From Helicoverpa zea (taxonomy: Eukaryota > Arthropoda > Insecta > Lepidoptera > Noctuidae): a DNA stretch of 64,000 bases. The notes under the pieces were generated by a model, which was not told the origin of the DNA, searched no databases, and saw only the letters and a list, made by a program, of their open reading frames with translations. The translations under genes and the position numbers were made by a program. Below are positions 59,001 to 62,289 of the stretch, piece by piece (position 1 is the stretch's first letter; every line of letters starts with the position of its first letter). Location: assembly GCF_022581195.2 (NCBI RefSeq), contig NC_061468.1, forward strand, positions 10,682,001 through 10,746,000, written 5' to 3'.

Positions 59001-61799
59001 CAAAAGGGGTGTTAAGTGAACCAAAACGAAGTCTCTTATGCAATAATCTGACGATTTAGACGTGACCTAAACTCGTGGTCATTATTTAAAATTGCAAAAA
59101 AAAATCGCCATTTTGAAATACTCGAGCGCGTCAGATTAAGATATATATGGTTCATTTATGTACCCTTAACGTAATCATCTTATAATCTGACGATTATCTG
59201 GAGAGACTCGCTTAATCTGACAATGGAAAGTTTTTAAAACTAATAATAATCAATACTGTAACCTAATTTTCTTTGAAAAATTAACACCAATGTCGTTGTT
59301 TTTTAATTTTGTTATAATCATTATCTAAGTCGTGGTGGCCTAGTGAGTAAAGAACCAACCTCTCAAGTATGTGGATTCGATTCCAGGTCAGGCAAGTACC
59401 AATGCAACTTTTCTAAGTTTGTATTTACTGTCTAAGTTTATCTTGGACACCAATGTCTGCACAGCAAGTACTTAGTACTTACAAGACATACACGTTGTAG
59501 CACTTTGGTATTCCTTTAAAACTTGAGATATCAATAGATTATTTAGTTTTAACTTTTACACACTTTTTGATCTATATCCCAGAACGGACAAACATTTCAA
59601 CAAAGCTGTCATAATAAAGGTTGTTCTAGATAAAAAGGCCTATCCAATGATATGTATGAAATTGCTATTGGCGGAGTGTACCAATCTGCTCATACATTAC
59701 ATACATTTCTATAATAATTACATTGAATTATAATGACATTGATAAATATACATGTGACATAAACAATACAATTGAATCTATAATAACATGGCTTGACGGA
59801 AATAATCTACGCGTCAATCTTACAAAAACTAATTTTATTCAATTTAATACATATAGATAAAAAATAAGGCTCATCATCATCTGCCTAGCCTTTTTCCCAA
59901 CTATGTTGGGGTCGGCTTCCAGTCTAACCGGATGACTAGGCCACCACGACTGTATAAAAAGAAGACTATAAAGAGTAATTATAGAGGACATAAATTACAA
60001 GAAGTATACGAAATGGCATTTCTCGGTATCACGATAGACAAGCAATGCAACTGGAAGGAACACGTATTTAACGAAAGTAGCCAATAAAATGAATCGTCTT
60101 CGTTAAAAACAGTATATCTGCATACTATGTATGACTTCCTGAGATTAGCGAGTTCAAACAAAAAAACTCTTCAGCTTTATAATATTAGTGTAGATTATTT
60201 AAGACCCAAAATGTACCAACACTTATTGCAAATGAATTGAATTGAAAAAAGAGAGAGAGGAATAGAAACCTGGGAGGAGAATACCGGCATCACGTAGCTG
60301 CACGCTTTAAACTTTATCGATAAATTTTCCTTACTTCGGCTTACGGGAATCGTCAGATTATATATTTTTCGTGAACGTTGAATTATTCCCTTCAAAATAA
60401 AAAAAAAATTAGCCGCGCTCGAGAAAGTCAAGATGAAGATTTTTTTTTACAAGTTTGTAACCTTCCTACTTCTTATCGTCAATCGCAAATTGTCAGATTA
60501 GTGGAATATACACTTTTTAGCATATAACTAACTTACCCTATCTTAATCTGACGCGCTGGAGAATGTCAGATGATATTTTTTTTTTACTAATCTGATCCTT
60601 TATTCTAGACACGCGGCTACATATACAGGGCTTATATTTGTTGGAGGTGTTAAATGGGGTAATAGGTACCTCCCTATATACTAATCTGCCGCGCTTGAGT
60701 AAATCCCAAAATCCCTTCTAGGCCTCCCCTACCATTAGAGGTCTCTCATTCAACAAACGTGACTTTTTGCCCTTTACACAAAATGTTACGGCATACTTCA
60801 AGCACTTAATGAGAACTTCCCTCCTTTTTTGAAGTCGGTATAAAGTACTTACTGAACATCCCTATCTCCCCACAGTACCTGCAAACCCTGGGCTACTGCC
60901 CGCAGTTCTTCGGGCTGGACATGTTCCAGACTGGTGAGGACAACCTGCGTCTGATGCTGACGCTGAGGGGCTTCGACAAGCAGCTCGTGGAGGAGGAGGT
61001 TAAGACCTGGATACATATCGTTGGTAAGTGGGGACTTTTCATTAAGTATTGTTTATTTAATTTATTCATGATTTCAATTCAATTCAATGTATTTATTTGT
61101 GAGCATTTCTTGGTTAATGTAAAAATGATATATAAATACGGAAAAATATATTATTTTTTTTAATGTAGGTTTATGTTCACGTGTAATGTAAAAGAAATAA
61201 CAGTTACAGTTGATGTAATAAAAAAAAAAATTACATAGATTTTATATATTATTTAAATTATTCTATGATGGCTTTCACATAATAATAGCGAGTATTCCTA
61301 TTTTTAGAATAAATGTGTAGTCCTAGCGTATTGTTTTTTTTTTATGACGTAAAAATACAGAGAATATGGGTTATTTATTATGATTAGGTTAAATAAAAAA
61401 ATCAAAACGAACATAAAATTCTACTTAAAAAATAAACAGGTCTAGAAAAGTACGCGAAACGTCGCGTGACATCTTACAGCGGCGGCTGCGTCCGTCGCCT
61501 CGGAGCCGCCGCCGCCCTGTGCACGCGGTCGTCACTGGCCCTGCTGGACGAGCCCAGCGCCGGCGTGGACGTGGCCGCCCGCCGCCGCCTGTGGGCCGCC
61601 ATACGACGGGCATTACACCATAAACGAGCACTGATTATAACGTCACATAGCATGGATGAGATGGAAGCTCTGTGTAATAGAATTGCCATCATGTCTGCTG
61701 GGACAGTCAGAGCTATAGGAACTCCAACTGGGTTGAGAGCCGCCCATGCACAAGGACATGCTGTTGTCTTCAAGTTGAAACACCAAGAGGCGCAAGATG
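16831..61799 (+). CDS. ABC transporter subfamily A, full transporter; 29 exons seen, C-terminal end beyond the window
   Basis: Exons: 16831-17022, 27510-27642, 28455-28552, 29127-29244, 29619-29704, 35758-35916, 36470-36698, 37156-37323, 37662-37834, 38993-39133, 39467-39584, 41768-41922, 42425-42652, 42927-43065, 46019-46268, 46496-46557, 46764-46876, 47283-47502, 48984-49066, 49530-49743, 50370-50591, 50990-51112, 51572-51805, 56529-56620, 57020-57164, 57664-57774, 58055-58188, 60876-61023 and 61440-61799. All are phase-consistent: 4648 nt, 1549 codons plus one base. Architecture is TM1, large extracellular loop, TM helices, NBD1, linker, second TM bundle, NBD2, as in ABCA lipid transporters. 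All junctions are GT-AG except a GC donor after the exon ending 58188. In noctuids one ABCA gene is tied to Cry2 susceptibility, but orthology of this gene needs a tree. Confidence 0.88.
17372..17440 (+). repeat. SINE family A 3' fragment
   Basis: 'gaatccagttaaactagaagtcaaccac' followed by 'aaaagactaggtagatgatgag' is a diverged match to the SINE-A 3' end. Confidence 0.5.
17454..17495. repeat. perfect hairpin, 16-bp arms
   Basis: AATTTTATGCAACTCA (17454-17469) pairs exactly with TGAGTTGCATAAAATT (17480-17495) around a 10-nt loop. Confidence 0.85.
18211..18402 (+). repeat. interspersed repeat with TAATATTAGTCTAGAT tail (RTE-like 3' end or derived SINE)
   Basis: Nearly full copy of a family also present at 49081-49273 and 58238-58434. 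It starts ACTAGCTTCTGCCAGCGGTT, contains 'aaaaagtagccaatagccttcctcg' and ends in a short ATTAG tail. The class assignment is from general knowledge of Lepidoptera and is uncertain. Confidence 0.75.
18521..18607. repeat. imperfect long hairpin, miRNA-precursor-like shape
   Basis: TGCAATGCCAATGA (18529-18542) pairs perfectly with TCATTGGCATTGCA (18581-18594), with outer TATTAG/CTAATA pairing and a 38-nt loop. The shape resembles a pre-miRNA, but nothing else supports this. Confidence 0.4.
19482..19558 (+). repeat. SINE family A head (tRNA-like)
   Basis: Carries 'caacctctcaagtctgagggttcgattccaggtca', including the box B GGTTCGATTCC. The 3' body is absent. Confidence 0.6.
20810..21769. mobile_element. 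TATA-duplicating DNA element, copy 1 (960 bp)
   Basis: Terminal inverted repeats of about 33 bp (CTTCGGCCGTTCAGAG... and ...GAATGGCCGAAC) lie between two TATA target duplications (20806-20809 and 21770-21773). It is almost identical, in opposite orientation, to the copy at 43632-44820. On the minus strand around 21070-21140 it can encode an acidic EDDDEDTTSSSKSESD stretch and stop, followed by AATAAA, suggesting a captured or vestigial 3' exon. The superfamily is unknown. Confidence 0.8.
22560..23560. repeat. tandem repeat, about 284-324-bp units, four copies
   Basis: The landmark 'tagggtataagctatcattt' recurs at about 22586, 22871, 23195 and 23518, giving intervals of 284, 324 and 323 bp. 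Intervening segments ('atcaagtgtcatatcttcgttctccggtgg') also repeat. It lies at the right end of the nested 3.07-kb element. Confidence 0.8.
23700..24372 (-). repeat. 151-bp satellite array, left arm (about 4.4 units)
   Basis: The landmark GACACCCG occurs at 23769, 23920, 24071 and 24222, exactly 151 bp apart. Orientation is opposite to the right-arm array. Units include a 7-bp inverted pair GACACCC/GGGTGTC. Reading frames are open across units, but the period is not a multiple of 3. Confidence 0.9.
24840..25830 (+). repeat. 151-bp satellite array, right arm (about 6.5 units)
   Basis: The landmark GACACCCG occurs at 24971, 25122, 25273, 25424, 25575 and 25726, every 151 bp, in inverse orientation to the left arm. 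The outermost unit diverges ('aagtgacaaggaacagttctgtgac') exactly as the outermost left unit does, confirming an ancestral inverted arrangement. Confidence 0.92.
27226..27372 (-). repeat. SINE family B fragment, minus strand
   Basis: Contains 'gatccgggaatcgaacccgag', which read in reverse is a tRNA box B (GGTTCGATTCCCGG), and 'ggcggctgttctcatataaggagatta' shared with other family B copies. Confidence 0.65.
27510..29704 (+). CDS. ABCA exons 2-5: large first extracellular loop
   Basis: Exons 27510-27642, 28455-28552, 29127-29244 and 29619-29704 code residues 65-209. Readable landmarks are DIIPLSELMPGPYYVLYTPD, KKGYFAYKNESELEPFIRN, the WPERLNYTIRLKHEF stretch and FKYGMFMRIQWAIDTSYIKL. These are the ABCA pattern of a soluble extracellular domain between TM1 and TM2. 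Junction phases are 0, 1, 0, 1 and 0 in order, and no stop codon is crossed. Confidence 0.85.
28833..29085. mobile_element. MITE-like element with GCACCATTTAACTAT termini and an internal SINE-B segment
   Basis: TTGCACCATTTAACTATAA at the left is matched in inverse by ATAGTTAAATGGTGCAGC at the right. Inside, 28905-29060 carries family B repeat sequence. It is in ABCA intron 3. Confidence 0.6.
30585..30668 (-). repeat. SINE family A fragment, minus strand
   Basis: 'ggggtcggcttccagtctaaccgactgcctat' is the reverse complement of the SINE-A 3' body. Confidence 0.6.
30668..31130 (-). mobile_element. probable LINE 3' end (minus strand)
   Basis: Starts with AAGAATAAGAATAAGAAATT, the reverse complement of a simple-repeat LINE tail, and continues with a noncoding 3'UTR-like body and GC-richer sequence to about 31130. 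No RT ORF remains. Confidence 0.4.
31613..31973 (-). mobile_element. full-length tRNA-derived SINE (family A) with 15-bp target duplication
   Basis: Flanked by perfect GATGAAACGTTAATT copies (31598-31612 and 31974-31988). Read on the minus strand it begins with a tRNA-like head: GTGGTGGCCTCCTAGTGGGT (box A) and GGTTCGATCCC (box B). It ends in 'aaaaaggctcggaggatgat'. The duplication shows a LINE-mediated insertion, recent enough to stay intact. Confidence 0.92.
33164..33640 (+). pseudogene. broken Transib-type transposase C-terminal fragment
   Basis: Two or three reading frames must be used in turn. First, DVVKQGHGTTNDGNTARKFF (33164-33312, then a stop); next, a segment with YNWYYMTATVPKLLLHGAEI; then VPIGNLSEEASEARNEDFRR up to a stop near 33523. 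A later SDPFISS follows. The blocks parallel the RAG1/Transib C-terminal catalytic region, where a catalytic Glu sits in a SEE/NES-like helix before an FRRFR-type motif. The frameshifts and stops make it nonfunctional. Confidence 0.7.
33646..34030 (+). mobile_element. full-length tRNA-derived SINE (family A) inside the Transib relic
   Basis: Starts GTCGTGGTGGCCTAGTGGGT and has box B GGTTCGATCCC; the body includes 'gtagtcagaagccagtaagtctgac' and the tail 'aaaaaggctcggagaaggatga'. A 9-bp CACTTTTGA flanks it on both sides (33634-33642, 34031-34039). Confidence 0.88.
34943..34985. repeat. perfect hairpin, 18-bp arms
   Basis: GTTTTCTTCAAGTGTGCT (34943-34960) pairs exactly with AGCACACTTGAAGAAAAC (34968-34985) around a 7-nt loop. 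Confidence 0.9.
35758..37834 (+). CDS. ABCA exons 6-9: first membrane bundle (TMD1)
   Basis: Exons 35758-35916, 36470-36698, 37156-37323 and 37662-37834 code residues 210-452. Several hydrophobic helices are readable: VAIVCILLQVLCWLSLML, the FLNILPCGLVFAIVGSVLL segment, FLIFLMLILYFNSVVALAF, ATLSVLAYILLWIP and the VSVAISFFFLILQSALYYVF segment. The EERSSGIQ|ELMKMVG coupling motif that precedes TM3 in ABCA proteins is present and is split by an intron. The segment ends PWNFPFK, where ABCA proteins normally have WYFPxxKSYW. Confidence 0.88.
36085..36350 (+). repeat. SINE family B copy in ABCA intron 6
   Basis: Contains 'ctcgaattccgggtagggctgaaattac', 'cggagagcacttaaggcatgtcggtcctg' and 'ggtcgtgtcggattgctgtcccatcgg'. 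Diverged but nearly full length. Confidence 0.7.
38365..38491 (+). CDS. candidate alternative or cryptic ABCA exon
   Basis: Lies between exon 9 and exon 10, with a good acceptor (ACAATTTCAG) in frame with exon 9 and a possible donor G|GTAGGC. It reads RKPKIRPKIKKPLKVDDKKV then an acidic and tyrosine-containing piece. Skipping it joins exon 9 to exon 10 in the conserved ABCA frame. Including it with that donor would put exon 10 out of frame and reach a stop after about a dozen codons; without the donor the frame stays open to 38613. It may be an alternative 3' end, a retained duplicate or chance. Confidence 0.3.
38993..43065 (+). CDS. ABCA exons 10-14: first nucleotide-binding domain (NBD1)
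   Basis: Exons 38993-39133, 39467-39584, 41768-41922, 42425-42652 and 42927-43065 code residues 453-712. The acidic linker DGDDEEEDP precedes NBD1. Walker A is GHNGAGKTT (524-532); the Q-loop lies in GLCPQHNLFFPNLTV; the signature is LSGGMKRRAQLACAL (from 623); Walker B is VLVLDEPTSGLD (D647, E648); the H-loop is LLTTHFMEEAD (H679). All catalytic elements are intact, so ATP binding and hydrolysis at this site are expected. Confidence 0.92.
39230..39400 (+). repeat. SINE family A fragment
   Basis: 'ggttgcctaggttcctggg', 'ggataggcagtcgctccatgtgaaacactgatactcagctg' and 'gactagaagccgacccc' are diverged matches to the SINE-A body, in ABCA intron 10. Confidence 0.6.
39968..41110 (-). mobile_element. 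RTE-type LINE fragment nested in the hAT relic
   Basis: The minus-strand ORF 40060-41073 (337 codons) encodes an RT-type protein: ALRQLKNGKALGEDGITTEL, then NYRPISLLSHVYKLFSRVI and a QDGFRSGYGTIDNI block ending in AFVDYE. These are the conserved N-terminal half of the LINE reverse transcriptase (fingers and motif A); the YADD region is not present. The element is truncated at both ends and not a host gene. Confidence 0.85.
41190..41520 (+). pseudogene. hAT transposase fragment
   Basis: AMIERFLKLKDCVLKVLIDL followed by DLDEFDLTILKNIYNSLSEV to a stop at 41370, then further matching sequence in other frames (LRRRINELSGVLQYLHD-like). The pattern is the C-terminal region of BED-finger hAT transposases. 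It is broken by stops and frameshifts. Confidence 0.6.
42035..42280 (+). repeat. SINE family B copy, diverged
   Basis: 'tgcacgagttcgattctcaggtcggaccgaaat', 'ctggagagcacatacatgtcgatctt' and 'cagattaccgtcccata' match the family B consensus phrases. In ABCA intron 12. Confidence 0.6.
43346..43492. repeat. 24-bp minisatellite, six units
   Basis: TATCCCCAAG occurs at 43361, 43385, 43409, 43433, 43457 and 43481, exactly 24 bp apart. The unit is CTATCCCCAAGTGAAGAAGC plus TGCA. Because 24 is a multiple of 3, the minus strand reads as repeated LGIVQLLH, but it is intronic. Confidence 0.95.
43632..44820. mobile_element. TATA-duplicating DNA element, copy 2, carrying a nested MITE
   Basis: Same element as 20810-21769, in the opposite orientation, with ends GTTCGGCCATTCAGAG... 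and ...GAACGGCCGAAG. It is flanked by TATA (43628-43631, 44821-44824). Subtracting the nested MITE leaves about 962 bp, matching copy 1. Here the acidic EDDDEDTTSSSKSESD reading is on the plus strand near 44275-44325, with AATAAA at 44367. Confidence 0.85.
44544..44766. mobile_element. 223-bp MITE, internal-deletion derivative of the surrounding element
   Basis: Has the same terminal sequence as its host (GTTCGGCCATTCAGAG), its own TATA duplications (44540-44543, 44767-44770), and an interior matching only the two ends of the large element, joined near 'gacgacgtaataacattc'. It is inserted close to the end of copy 2. Confidence 0.85.
44876..45042. repeat. long hairpin, about 69-bp arms
   Basis: The left arm 44876-44944 (AACCGACTTCCCAAAACACT... 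to GAAGTCGGTG) is matched in inverse by 44974-45042, with a 29-nt loop. The arms are near-perfect. It is directly adjacent to the TATA-duplicating element. Confidence 0.85.
45165..45360. repeat. tandem duplication, about 125-bp unit
   Basis: 'catattcagttgtcgagttccctcgac' followed by 'ctctggtctccatcatcaggtcagctccaaa' occurs at about 45168 and again at 45295. Confidence 0.75.
46019..46876 (+). CDS. ABCA exons 15-17: NBD1 C-terminal regulatory part and linker
   Basis: Exons 46019-46268, 46496-46557 and 46764-46876 code residues 713-854. GTGYRLSFTT... and GIDSIGVGVSTLEEVFLKL form the post-NBD1 regulatory region seen in all ABCA proteins (the ...STLEEVFL motif). An acidic SISEDEVDNVHEP linker follows. 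LYVLLKRQVKFALYKKWNFL opens the second transmembrane half. Confidence 0.9.
46586..46621. repeat. perfect hairpin, 16-bp arms, 4-nt loop
   Basis: GGCAGTTTTGCGTGTA pairs with TACACGCAAAACTGCC. It is 29 nt downstream of the donor of the exon ending 46557. Confidence 0.9.
46905..46952. repeat. perfect hairpin, 14-bp arms
   Basis: TGCACTAGCAACTT pairs with AAGTTGCTAGTGCA. The 20-nt loop contains an additional TGAAC/GTTCA stem. It begins 29 nt after the donor of the exon ending 46876. Confidence 0.85.
47283..51112 (+). CDS. ABCA exons 18-22: second extracellular loop and TMD2 (first part)
   Basis: Exons 47283-47502, 48984-49066, 49530-49743, 50370-50591 and 50990-51112 code residues 855-1141. QVILPIIMIMVLTDLF is the TM7-like helix. 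A long extracellular segment follows (LDMNLDVYADRPERRIL, KYLVGFEVNETDAK). Then come VTAVTWCVCITF|ILLATN, MCVCGVALVLPTVIAAVLF and FALVMILGSMSFFALMYLV. Exon joins are in phase and hydrophobicity alternates as expected for the second ABCA bundle. Confidence 0.88.
47503..48983. other. ABCA intron 18 (1.48 kb)
   Basis: Mostly unassigned AT-rich DNA. A MITE-like element is at 48442-48844; nothing else is recognisable. Confidence 0.5.
48442..48844. mobile_element. MITE-like element, about 28-bp terminal inverted repeats
   Basis: TGCCGTTCATAATCACATTA (from 48448) at the left is matched in inverse by TAATGTGATTATGAACGACA at the right (48819-48838). The roughly 400-bp interior has no ORF. No clear target duplication. 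Confidence 0.65.
49081..49273 (+). repeat. interspersed repeat with TAATATTAGTATAGAT tail
   Basis: Near-identical to 58238-58434 and 18211-18402; in ABCA intron 19. Confidence 0.8.
49882..49912. repeat. near-perfect palindrome, 15-bp arms, 1-nt centre
   Basis: AACTTAAATGCATCC, a single G, then GGATGCATTTAAGTT. In ABCA intron 20. Confidence 0.9.
49926..50205. repeat. SINE family A fragments
   Basis: 49926-50065 matches the SINE-A middle in reverse ('cccgggtaactgaatacccct', 'cttctgactactcgtaa'). 50158-50205 matches the 3' end in forward orientation ('ccgaccccaacatagttgggaaaaaggg'). Confidence 0.55.
51572..51805 (+). CDS. ABCA exon 23, source of the downstream 172-bp array
   Basis: Codes residues 1142-1219 in phase: GIVTPFMKAGQELFEENYRG, then a membrane-proximal TYYLLTLMGYIAAPHTLTTA segment and a cysteine-rich end (RDKCPAPFVKEMGFDVAKCCG). 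The donor is TGTG|GTAAGC. The 3' half of this exon plus the first part of the intron recur 23 times downstream, with a deletion of about 21 nt that removes most of APHTLTT. Confidence 0.88.
51851..55801 (+). repeat. 172-bp tandem array, 23 units, made from ABCA exon 23 3' end plus donor and intron
   Basis: The landmark TAGGGTTACA recurs at 51851, 52023, 52195 and so on to 55635, 172 bp apart: 23 units. Each unit has 124 nt homologous to exon 23, ending in the same donor TGTG|GTAAGC, then 48 nt of the original intron 5' end. Units look identical apart from a T at 52034 in the second. An AG is present before each exon-like part (CAGCAGTAG), but every such acceptor gives a frame different from exon 23 and leads to a stop. 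Copies are therefore pseudo-exons if ever spliced. Similarity stops at 55801. Confidence 0.96.
55802..56528. other. rest of ABCA intron 23
   Basis: AT-rich low-complexity sequence (55960-56080), then a LINE tail at 56257-56495. The acceptor CGTTTCAG at 56521-56528 precedes exon 24. Confidence 0.6.
56257..56495 (+). mobile_element. RTE-type LINE C-terminal fragment and 3' end
   Basis: Reads WRPRLGKRSVGRPQARWSDD then GRSWMREAENRSQWRALGEA and ends YVQQWTAIG-stop with a 'tgatgatgaag' tail. This is the standard C-terminus of RTE-type RT proteins in Lepidoptera. Confidence 0.8.
56529..57774 (+). CDS. ABCA exons 24-26: end of TMD2 and start of NBD2
   Basis: Exons 56529-56620, 57020-57164 and 57664-57774 code residues 1220-1335. 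EEIIILFVQFTITM|AMVILTQRG is the end of the transmembrane half. Then EDEMVRAEKAYVSKA, MLVNDLHKNYVGFLKKCNAV and KGVSFSVKKG lead into NBD2; the 'LxxxDLxKxY...AVxGVSFxVxxG' pattern is typical of ABCA NBD2. Phases 0/1, 1 and 1 continue in order. Confidence 0.9.
57198..57318 (+). repeat. SINE family A 3' fragment
   Basis: 'gaggaggtcatataggcagtcgcttcttgtaaagcac' through 'aaaggctcggaggatgatgatg'; the head is missing. It sits immediately after the donor of exon 25. Confidence 0.75.
58055..61799 (+). CDS. ABCA exons 27-29: second nucleotide-binding domain (NBD2)
   Basis: Exons 58055-58188, 60876-61023 and 61440-61799 code residues 1336-1549. Walker A is GVNGAGKST (1343-1351); the Q-loop is in LGYCPQFFGLD; the signature is YSGGCVRRLGAAAALC (from 1442); Walker B is LALLDEPSAGVD (D1466, E1467); the H-loop is ITSHSMDEME (H1499). 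YSGG replaces LSGG, as is common for ABCA NBD2, but the following CVRRLGAAA departs from the usual NKRKLSxA. The last exon ends in phase 1 (QD|G), so further exons must follow outside the window. Confidence 0.9.
58189..58190 (+). promoter_or_regulatory. non-canonical GC splice donor of ABCA exon 27
   Basis: The exon ends TCGCAG and the intron begins GCAAGT. Continuation into YLQTLGYCPQF at 60876 is exact in phase and in family alignment. GC-AG introns are a known minor class with a strong CAG|GCAAGT context, as here. Confidence 0.8.
58238..58434 (+). repeat. interspersed repeat with TAATATTAGTATAGAT tail
   Basis: Near-identical to the copies at 18211 and 49081; begins 50 nt after the GC donor. 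A partial fourth copy of its 3' end lies at about 60131-60197. Confidence 0.8.
59331..59458 (+). repeat. SINE family A head
   Basis: GTCGTGGTGGCCTAGTGAGT with box B-like 'gattcgattccaggtcaggcaagtacc' and the 'caacttttctaagtttgta' continuation; 3' truncated. Confidence 0.75.
59869..59950 (-). repeat. SINE family A fragment, minus strand
   Basis: 'tcatcatcatctgcctagcctttttcccaactatgttggggtcggcttccagtctaaccgg' followed by 'actaggccaccacgac' joins the 3' end and the head with the middle deleted. Confidence 0.75.
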
Positions 61800-61924
61800 G
61801 TGAGTGAAACTGAGTGGAACGGTTATCATTTGTTTTATTGTGGTGGGTCAGGTCGTGACGTTACAGCACTCGTAAGACGGTAAGTAGTTGGCATTTGTTT
61901 TATAATAGAATATGACTTCACAGC

Positions 61925-62089
61925 CAATCACGTCACATAGCATGGATGAGATGGAGGCATTGTGTAATAGGATTGCTATCATGTCTGCTGGCACTGTGAG
62001 GGCTATAGGAACGCCGACTGGGTTGAGAGCAGCCCATGCTCAAGGTCATGCTGTAGTGTTCAAGTTGAAGCATCAGGAAGCGCAAGATG
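61925..62089 (+). pseudogene. diverged partial duplicate of ABCA exon 29 (NBD2 H-loop region)
   Basis: Repeats the last part of exon 29 from SHSMDEMEALCNRIAIMSAG to HQEAQD, followed by the same GTGAG donor. The protein reading is unchanged although synonymous positions have diverged. A possible acceptor ACTTCACAG precedes it, but the phase is incompatible with splicing after exon 28 or exon 29. It lacks the signature and Walker B parts, so it cannot replace exon 29. Confidence 0.7.
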
Positions 62090-62289
62090 GTGAGTAGATT
62101 ATCATTTAGTTCTACTGTGGTAGGTCAGGTTGTGACGTCACAGCTGAGTCATTTTTAAAGCGGAAAGAGGTAGATAAGTATGAAACGTTTTATATTTATT
62201 AGCATAAGTGTATTATTTAGATTCCATATAAATATATAATTTAAAAATATATAATTTTAATTAATTATTTTATTATGTGGACATAAAAA

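Larger units (their letters stand above)
58677..60732. mobile_element. unclassified 2.06-kb element bounded by GTAGGGGAGGC inverted ends
   Basis: GTAGGGGAGGC at 58677-58687 is matched in inverse at 60722-60732. The motif CTCGAGCGCGTCAGAT or close variants runs forward in the left part (58852, 58982, 59121) and in reverse in the right part (about 60410, 60546, 60682). The element also carries 'taatctgac' phrases and holds a SINE-A head (59331-59455) and a minus SINE-A fragment (59869-59950). No ORF or clear target duplication. Confidence 0.6.

Noticed and set aside
61425..61773. Minus-strand ORFs across ABCA exon 29
   Set aside because: Antisense of the GC-rich NBD2 exon; no independent signal.
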